From contig JAUNHS010000057.1 in the NCBI GenBank assembly GCA_030523805.1, positions 1 to 10,631 of the forward strand: a stretch of DNA of 10,631 bases. Reading direction: 5' to 3'. The notes below the pieces were generated by a model. It searched no databases. It saw nothing but the letters and a program-made list of their open reading frames with translations, and had not been told where the DNA came from. This DNA is from Acinetobacter sp. Lineage in GTDB: Bacteria > Pseudomonadota > Gammaproteobacteria > Pseudomonadales > Moraxellaceae. Of the stretch, positions 6,728-10,631 are shown piece by piece; within the stretch, counting starts at the first letter, position 1, and each line of letters opens with the position of its first letter. The position numbers were made by a program, and so were the translations under genes.

Positions 6728-6756
6728 TTGACGAATATTCACGAGCAACCTATAAT
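6728..6756 (+). promoter_or_regulatory. Strong sigma70-type promoter of the tRNA operon
   Basis: TTGACG (6728-6733) and a perfect TATAAT (6751-6756) are separated by exactly 17 bases. Transcription should start near 6763, about 40 bases ahead of the first tRNA. The region upstream (6680-6727) is very rich in A with several A-runs, which could act as an UP element. This is the best promoter match in the window. Confidence 0.85.
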
Positions 6757-6804
6757 CTCCAACCGTAGCGATTGATGTTTAAATTAGCGTTACAAGCTGA
6801 GAAG

Positions 6805-6881
6805 CGGAGCATAGCACAGCCTGGTAGTGCACCTGGTTTGGGACCAGGGGGTCGTAGGTTCGAATCCTACTGCTCCGACCA
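6805..6881 (+). tRNA. tRNA-Pro (anticodon UGG), first copy
   Basis: The 77-base cloverleaf has acceptor CGGAGCA / TGCTCCG (6805-6811 with 6871-6877), D-stem GCAC / GTGC, anticodon stem CCTGG / CCAGG with loop TTTGGGA (6837-6843), and T-arm with GGTTCGAATCC. The anticodon is TGG (6839-6841), which reads CCA and, by wobble, other proline codons. A-CCA is encoded at the 3' end. It is the first tRNA of a four-gene operon and is identical to the fourth. Confidence 0.98.
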
Positions 6882-6920
6882 ATTCGGCAAAATACAGTGA
6901 TTTTAATATCATCGGGTGTT

Positions 6921-6997
6921 GCGCTTGTAGCTCAGCTGGATAGAGCATCCGCCTTCTAAGCGGATGGTCACAGGTTCGAATCCTGTCAGGCGCGCCA
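6921..6997 (+). tRNA. tRNA-Arg (anticodon UCU)
   Basis: The acceptor GCGCTTG / CAGGCGC (6921-6927 with 6987-6993, one G-U) and anticodon stem TCCGC / GCGGA with loop CTTCTAA (6953-6959) put TCT at 6955-6957, which reads AGA (and AGG). The T-arm carries GGTTCGAATCC, and G-CCA is encoded. It lies 39 bases after tRNA-Pro in the same transcript. Confidence 0.98.
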
Positions 6998-7028
6998 GCG
7001 TTTGATTAAACGAACTCAATATTTTATG

Positions 7029-7104
7029 GTGGATGTAGCTCAGTTGGTAGAGCCCCGGATTGTGATTCCGGTTGTCGCGGGTTCGAATCCCGTCATTCAC
7101 CCCA
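7029..7104 (+). tRNA. tRNA-His (anticodon GUG)
   Basis: The acceptor GTGGATG / CATTCAC (7029-7035 with 7094-7100) and anticodon stem CCGGA / TCCGG with loop TTGTGAT (7060-7066) give GTG at 7062-7064. The preceding G7028 and discriminator C7101 supply the G-1:C73 pair that marks tRNA-His. CCA is encoded at 7102-7104. A small hairpin CGTTT-GATT-AAACG (6999-7012) lies in the spacer before it, possibly a processing region. Only four bases separate it from the next tRNA. Confidence 0.98.
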
Positions 7105-7108
7105 ATTT

Positions 7109-7185
7109 CGGAGCATAGCACAGCCTGGTAGTGCACCTGGTTTGGGACCAGGGGGTCGTAGGTTCGAATCCTACTGCTCCGACCA
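7109..7185 (+). tRNA. tRNA-Pro (anticodon UGG), second identical copy
   Basis: All 77 bases match the tRNA-Pro at 6805-6881, including the encoded CCA; the anticodon TGG is at 7143-7145. The identity stops exactly at the gene ends: the flanking bases differ on both sides. It closes the tRNA operon, four bases after tRNA-His and 23 bases before the terminator. Confidence 0.98.
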
Positions 7186-7208
7186 TTATTTTAAATATTT
7201 CAAATTAT

Positions 7209-7229
7209 CCGCTTCATAGCGGTTTTTTT
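7209..7229 (+). terminator. Rho-independent terminator of the tRNA operon
   Basis: A short stem CCGCT / AGCGG (7209-7213 with 7218-7222) with loop TCAT is followed by seven T. It lies just after the last tRNA. The stem is short, but the T-run and position are convincing. Confidence 0.82.
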
Positions 7230-7349
7230 GTGCCTAAAATTTGTGTGATTGGGTTTGTAGTGGCTTGGGGTTCATTATAGAACAATATGATGGATTGCAC
7301 GAATTATGAATTTATTTTGTATAAATTGGGCATTTTGTGTAATAAAAAT

Positions 7350-7378
7350 TTGCTATACATCACAAAATTTATTATAAT
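7350..7378 (+). promoter_or_regulatory. Sigma70-type promoter of the yfiRNB operon
   Basis: TTGCTA (7350-7355) and a perfect TATAAT (7373-7378) are 17 bases apart. Transcription should begin near 7385, giving a leader of about 40 bases before yfiR. Copies of ATTTTGT surround it at 7314, 7332 and 7398, with an inverted copy at 7362-7368 inside the -35/-10 spacer, suggesting an operator. The rest of the gap from 7230 holds no other gene that I can support. Confidence 0.75.
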
Positions 7379-7414
7379 GCACGAGTTGTCTTTTTTGATT
7401 TTGTAATAATACAA

Positions 7415-7426
7415 ATGAGTATGTGA
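7415..7426 (+). other. Possible three-codon leader ORF overlapping the yfiR start
   Basis: ATG-AGT-ATG-TGA (7415-7426) ends in a TGA that shares its last A with the yfiR ATG (TGATG). It follows an AT-rich hairpin TTTGTA-AATA-TACAAA (7400-7415). It could affect yfiR translation by re-initiation, or be accidental. Confidence 0.2.
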
Positions 7427-7920
7427 TGCGTCGTTTTTATTCTCTTATTTCATTTGTCGTGTTTAGCCTTTTGATGGGGTTTGCGAGTAGTGTACAAGCA
7501 AGCTCAGATCAGCATTTTCAAAAAATTGTGAATATATTAAATTATAGTAATTTACCAAAAACGGCTCATATTTGTGTAGTAAAAGATATTCCTACTGGCA
7601 GTGCTTTGAGTACTTATTTAAGAACAAATAAATTCACTTATCAAGCCAAGCATGTAACGGAAGAGAGTTTGCTCAAAAGTAGTTGCCAGGTCATTTATTT
7701 TCCGAACACTGCTCCGAGTGTGCAAAATAAACTGATTAATGCCTATCCGACACCGATTCTCACCATTAGTGAACGTAATATTGACTGTGAAGTGGGAAGT
7801 GCGTTTTGTTTATATATTCGTAATAATGCAGTTGCTGTAAAGGTCAATTTAAACCGACTGTCTTCGTCTAAAGTGAAGATTGACCCACGAGTATTGCACC
7901 TTTTATCTAAAAAAGATTAA
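7426..7920 (+). CDS. yfiR: YfiR-family periplasmic repressor of the diguanylate cyclase YfiN
   Basis: YfiR binds the periplasmic domain of YfiN and keeps its c-di-GMP synthesis off; its loss or capture by YfiB gives biofilm and small-colony behaviour in Pseudomonas. The protein (164 residues) opens with a signal peptide MRRFYSLISFVVFSLLMGFASSVQA cut before SS. The rest follows the YfiR/DUF4154 pattern: HICVVKDIP near 49, SCQVIYFPN near 87, PILTISERN near 111, an AV-KVNLNRL strand, and a C-terminal DPRVLHLL. The four cysteines (50, 87, 121, 128) fall in two pairs whose spacing agrees with the two disulfides known in P. aeruginosa YfiR. A GTG at 7423 is also in frame, but ATG 7426 has better spacing to a weak GAG (7417-7419). 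The two following genes confirm the call. Confidence 0.85.
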   Translation: MRRFYSLISFVVFSLLMGFASSVQASSDQHFQKIVNILNYSNLPKTAHICVVKDIPTGSALSTYLRTNKFTYQAKHVTEESLLKSSCQVIYFPNTAPSVQNKLINAYPTPILTISERNIDCEVGSAFCLYIRNNAVAVKVNLNRLSSSKVKIDPRVLHLLSKKD

Positions 7921-7931
7921 GGGTGAATGTC

Positions 7932-9149
7932 ATGGCAAAGCAAAAGTTATTGTCTTTTAAAAGTATTTTTAGCCGTTCACAATTAGGCTTTTTGCTGATT
8001 AGTTTTGCTGTGTTTGGCGTGGCTTTAGCGTCTATTAGTTTTTTAACCTTTAATGCCTATGCCACGCAAAATTTAAAATTGGTAGGGGAAACTTTAAGCG
8101 ACCGTGTACAGCCTGCGTTGGTCTTCCAAGACCAAGAATATTTGCAACAGAGTATCAATACTTATGTGGATAATTATCCTATTCGCTATATTGAAATTCA
8201 TACTGACACAGAAGTGATAGAAAGTAAGCGAGAAATTCAGTCTTATTCTATTGTGCAAGATTTTTTGGAAGCAATGATTTATAGCGATGCCTTGCAAGTT
8301 GATGTGAATTATGAAAATAAAAAAATTGCAAGTTTGTGGCTTTATCCAAGTGCTGAGCAAATTTCGGGATATTTATTTAAACTTTTGCTCGGTTTATTTG
8401 TCAGTTTATCGTTACTAGTAGTGATTTGGTGGTATTCAATTCAGCGGATTTATCATACAATGATGGGGGCTTTGCAACCTTTGATACATCTGGCAAGTGT
8501 AGTGAGTGAGCAAAAAGCGTATAATCTACGTTTTGATAAAAGCCGAATTTTTGAGTTTAACATCTTAATTCAGGCATTTAATCAGCTTTTAGCAGAGATT
8601 CAAGCATGGCAAAATAGTATGCAAAAAGAGCATCAGAAGTTGTCATTTCAGGCACATCATGATGAACTCACTGCATTGCCCAACCGTCATGTTTTTTATC
8701 AGGCTTTAAATGACCTATTTGCCGACCCTGTACAACGTGAGCAGAGTGCTTTGGTGTTGTTGGATAATAACAATTTTAAGAGCATTAATGATACATATGG
8801 TCATCAAGTAGGCGATGCGATTTTACGAGAAATGGCAAATCGGTTAAAATCTCGTATTCGCCATCAAGATTTGATGGTGCGGATTGGTGGTGATGAATTT
8901 GCCATTATTTTAAAGTCCATTCAAAAAGCTGAATATTTAGGTGGAATTGCCGAAAATCTCATGGCGTGTTGTAAAGAGCCATTGGTATTTGATGGTAAAA
9001 CCATTGCTTTTGATTTTAGTATTGGTATTGCATTTTCAGCGAATGCAGCTACCACGCAGGAATTGATTAGACAAGCCGATCAAGCCATGTATCAAGCAAA
9101 AGCCATTGATTCGCATTGGGTAATCTTTCACGCTGGAGAAGAAAATTAA
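7932..9149 (+). CDS. yfiN: YfiN/DgcN-type membrane diguanylate cyclase
   Basis: This enzyme makes c-di-GMP from two GTP and is controlled by periplasmic YfiR. In the 405 residues I see a first transmembrane helix (about 17-39), a periplasmic PAS-like region (about 40-146), a second helix (about 147-167), a HAMP linker (about 169-225), and a GGDEF domain starting HDELTALPNR (243-252). The active site GGDEF (319-323) and inhibitory site RHQD (310-313, five residues before) are intact. Metal-ligand and substrate positions D278, N286 and D295 have the spacing of PleD. The usual second Asp of the D-x-D-x-F-K motif is Asn here (DNNNFK). A GTG at 7923 would add three residues, but AAGGG (7919-7923) sits eight bases before ATG 7932, which I prefer. 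It is 11 bases after yfiR and one base before yfiB, as in the E. coli yfiR-dgcN-yfiB operon. Confidence 0.93.
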   Translation: MAKQKLLSFKSIFSRSQLGFLLISFAVFGVALASISFLTFNAYATQNLKLVGETLSDRVQPALVFQDQEYLQQSINTYVDNYPIRYIEIHTDTEVIESKREIQSYSIVQDFLEAMIYSDALQVDVNYENKKIASLWLYPSAEQISGYLFKLLLGLFVSLSLLVVIWWYSIQRIYHTMMGALQPLIHLASVVSEQKAYNLRFDKSRIFEFNILIQAFNQLLAEIQAWQNSMQKEHQKLSFQAHHDELTALPNRHVFYQALNDLFADPVQREQSALVLLDNNNFKSINDTYGHQVGDAILREMANRLKSRIRHQDLMVRIGGDEFAIILKSIQKAEYLGGIAENLMACCKEPLVFDGKTIAFDFSIGIAFSANAATTQELIRQADQAMYQAKAIDSHWVIFHAGEEN

Positions 9150-9150
9150 T

Positions 9151-9633
9151 ATGTTCGCAAAATTAAAATTATTGGCAGTGCTGTGTATGCCATTGACGAT
9201 GGTCGCTTGTATGCACAGTTCTGGTTTGCGTTATTATCAAGTGAAAGCAATAGAAAAGAAAGGATTTGAGTATCAGCTAGAAGATGAAAACTGGCTTTTA
9301 AAAGTGCCAGATCATGTGCTATTCCAATCAGGCAGCGATAAAGTCGCAGAGCAGTTTAAACCTGAGATTACCAGCTTGGCGAAGTATTTGCAGCGATATA
9401 ATTTGGAACAATTAAAAGTCGTGGGGCATACCGATAATGTGGGTGCAAGCGACTACAATATGCAACTTTCTAAAAATAGAGCAAAAAGTGTTACGCAGCT
9501 TTTTGTTAATGCAGGTTATCAACCTGAATGGATTGAAATGATTGGTCGTGGCGAAACACGTCCATTGGTTGAAAATGACAGCGATGAGAATAGAGCAAAA
9601 AATCGTCGTGTAGAAATTATTATTGTGCCTTAA
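9151..9633 (+). CDS. yfiB: YfiB, OmpA-family peptidoglycan-associated lipoprotein
   Basis: YfiB sits in the outer membrane, binds peptidoglycan and, when activated, captures YfiR, freeing YfiN to make c-di-GMP. The 160 residues begin with a lipoprotein signal ending TMVAC, so C20 should be lipidated; methionine at +2 fits outer-membrane sorting. A linker (about 21-50) leads to an OmpA C-terminal domain (about 51-160). In it, GHTDNVGASDYNMQLSKNRA (92-111) contains D95 and R110, which align with the aspartate and arginine that bind diaminopimelate in OmpA, also 15 residues apart. NRAKNRRVEI (147-156) ends the fold. GGAGA (9135-9139), inside the end of yfiN, is the likely ribosome site. The start is one base after the yfiN stop, so expression is probably coupled. 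On its own it would be called an OmpA-like lipoprotein; the neighbours justify yfiB. Confidence 0.88.
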   Translation: MFAKLKLLAVLCMPLTMVACMHSSGLRYYQVKAIEKKGFEYQLEDENWLLKVPDHVLFQSGSDKVAEQFKPEITSLAKYLQRYNLEQLKVVGHTDNVGASDYNMQLSKNRAKSVTQLFVNAGYQPEWIEMIGRGETRPLVENDSDENRAKNRRVEIIIVP

Positions 9634-9696
9634 TTGTGCAATAAAAATATATTATTTTAAAAATCAAATATTTATTTTCAGGGTATCTAGTCTTTT

Positions 9697-10631
9697 ATGA
9701 AAGCGTTGTATGTAACCAGTGGCGAGCCAGCAGGCATTGGGCTAGATATTTGCCTAGATTTAGCTCAGCGAGCAGATACACGCCCTGTGGTGGTGTTGGC
9801 AGATAAAAATGCTTTACAACAACGTGTGACACAGCTGAATTTATCATCAGTAGAATTAGTGGATTATCATGGGCAAAGTACACCGAGTGCTGTAGGTCAG
9901 CTGTATGTGGAACATATTGCAACGGCTGAAACGGTGGTGGCAGGGCAGTTAAATGCTCAAAATTCGCCTTATGTGTTGGAGCAATTACGCCGTGCAGCAG
10001 AATATGCCATGAGTGGTCGCAGTATAGGCATTGCGACTGCACCTGTACAAAAATCTATCATTAATGAAGCAGGCATTGCCTTTAGTGGACACACGGAATA
10101 TTTTCAAGACTATGCAGGCGTAGAGCGAGTGGTGATGATGTTGGCGACTGCAACGTTGCGAGTGGCTTTAGTTACTACGCATTTACCATTACGAGATGTT
10201 GCCGATGCGATTACGGAGCAACGTTTACGCCAAGTGATTGATATTTTAATTGCTGATTTACAACAAAAATTTAAAATCGCTCAACCGAGAATTTTAGTGT
10301 GTGGTCTCAATCCGCATGCAGGGGAAAATGGTTATTTAGGGCGTGAAGAGTTGGATATTATCAATCCTGTATTGCGTGAATATCAAGCACAAGGTCATGC
10401 GATGAGTGAATGTTTGCCTGCGGATACTTTATTTACGCCACGTTATTTGCAAAATGCTGATGCAGTGTTGGCGATGTATCATGATCAAGGCTTGCCTGTA
10501 TTGAAAGCACAAGGTTTTGGCGAAGCGATTAATATTACGTTGGGATTGCCTTTTGTACGGACGTCGGTGGATCATGGTACGGCATTGAGCTTGGCAGGGA
10601 CAGGGCAGGCGAGTGCGTCAAGTTTGCACGT
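9697..10631 (+). CDS. pdxA: PdxA, 4-hydroxythreonine-4-phosphate dehydrogenase, 3'-truncated by the window edge
   Basis: PdxA oxidises 4-phosphohydroxy-L-threonine with NAD(P)+; the product decarboxylates to the amino-ketone that PdxJ joins to deoxyxylulose phosphate to form pyridoxine phosphate. The frame stays open for 311 codons to the window end; E. coli PdxA has 329, so only the last few residues are missing. The N-terminus MKALYVTSGEPAGIG is typical. The three metal-binding histidines are present: H162 in TTHLPL, H207 in GLNPHAGENG and H262 in MYHDQGLPVLK, matching E. coli H166, H211 and H266. SGHTEYF (130-136) and TSVDHGTA also fit. The start is set by an in-frame TAG at 9688. The ribosome site is poor: AGGG (9680-9683) is 13 bases away. 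There is no clear terminator after yfiB, so part of its transcription may come from the yfi operon. Confidence 0.95.
   Translation, partial: MKALYVTSGEPAGIGLDICLDLAQRADTRPVVVLADKNALQQRVTQLNLSSVELVDYHGQSTPSAVGQLYVEHIATAETVVAGQLNAQNSPYVLEQLRRAAEYAMSGRSIGIATAPVQKSIINEAGIAFSGHTEYFQDYAGVERVVMMLATATLRVALVTTHLPLRDVADAITEQRLRQVIDILIADLQQKFKIAQPRILVCGLNPHAGENGYLGREELDIINPVLREYQAQGHAMSECLPADTLFTPRYLQNADAVLAMYHDQGLPVLKAQGFGEAINITLGLPFVRTSVDHGTALSLAGTGQASASSLH

Noticed and set aside
6909..7136. Minus-strand ORF of 75 codons across the tRNA cluster
   Set aside because: It is antisense to tRNA-Arg, tRNA-His and part of tRNA-Pro. Peptides such as GFEPVT and LEGGCSIQLSY are the well-known false translations of antisense tRNA genes.
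7287..7406. 39-codon ORF upstream of yfiR
   Set aside because: It runs through the yfiR promoter, has no ribosome site and has noise-like composition.
8165..8179. Second perfect DnaA-box match (TGTGGATAA), within GGATAATTATCC
   Set aside because: It lies inside the yfiN coding region in codons for V-D-N-Y-P, with no partner boxes or AT-rich tract. One chance hit in 10 kb is unsurprising.
9695..10042. Minus-strand ORF of 115 codons
   Set aside because: It lies wholly antisense to pdxA, which has its conserved N-terminus and metal-binding histidines in the other frame.
1..10631. CRISPR arrays, insertion sequences, phage genes or attachment sites
   Set aside because: No regularly spaced repeats, transposase or integrase motifs were seen. 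The tRNA cluster could serve as an integration site, but no partial tRNA copy with a neighbouring integrase is present.

Overview
The window reads as chromosomal DNA from a gammaproteobacterium of the family Moraxellaceae, most like Acinetobacter or a close relative. The reasons are its low G+C, an MlaD with the long insertion I recall from Acinetobacter MlaD, CCA-encoding tRNA genes, and the general look of the proteins. No database search was possible, so the genus is an inference. Every gene is on the + strand except yajQ. No stretch over 300 bases lacks a gene.

Layout. (1) 1-564: the 3' part of bioD (biotin synthesis), cut by the window edge. (2) 605-3598: an mlaF-mlaE-mlaD-mlaC operon for the Mla phospholipid transporter of the cell envelope. 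Start and stop codons overlap (ATGA, GTGA), there is a candidate promoter in front, and a strong hairpin terminator follows. No mlaB gene follows mlaC. (3) 3641-4283: a small two-gene unit resembling a VapBC-type toxin-antitoxin module (ribbon-helix-helix-like antitoxin and PIN-domain toxin, overlapping by 14 bases), with its own promoter and a bidirectional terminator. (4) 4298-5292: yajQ on the minus strand, divergent from a small single-domain rhodanese gene that ends in its own terminator. (5) 5344-6564: argJ (arginine synthesis). (6) 6565-7229: a structured intergenic region with a long hairpin carrying two opposed DnaA-box-like sites, then a strong promoter, four tRNA genes (Pro-UGG, Arg-UCU, His-GUG and a second identical Pro-UGG) and a terminator. 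(7) 7314-9633: a yfiR-yfiN-yfiB operon with a good sigma70-type promoter and repeated ATTTTGT motifs. (8) 9697-end: most of pdxA (vitamin B6 synthesis), which runs off the window.

How the parts work together. MlaFED forms the inner-membrane ABC transporter and MlaC is its periplasmic lipid carrier. YfiR, YfiN and YfiB form a periplasm-sensing switch for c-di-GMP synthesis: YfiN is a membrane diguanylate cyclase, YfiR its periplasmic repressor, and YfiB a peptidoglycan-binding outer-membrane lipoprotein that titrates YfiR. YajQ-family proteins have been described as c-di-GMP receptors, so the window may encode both a source and a reader of the signal. The rest is housekeeping metabolism.

Most of the window is ordinary core genome. 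The points most worth a second look are the toxin-antitoxin-like pair directly after mlaC with no mlaB present, the DnaA-box hairpin before the tRNA cluster, the exact duplication of tRNA-Pro, and the repeated motif around the yfiR promoter. I found no clear sign of a wholly new multi-gene system.
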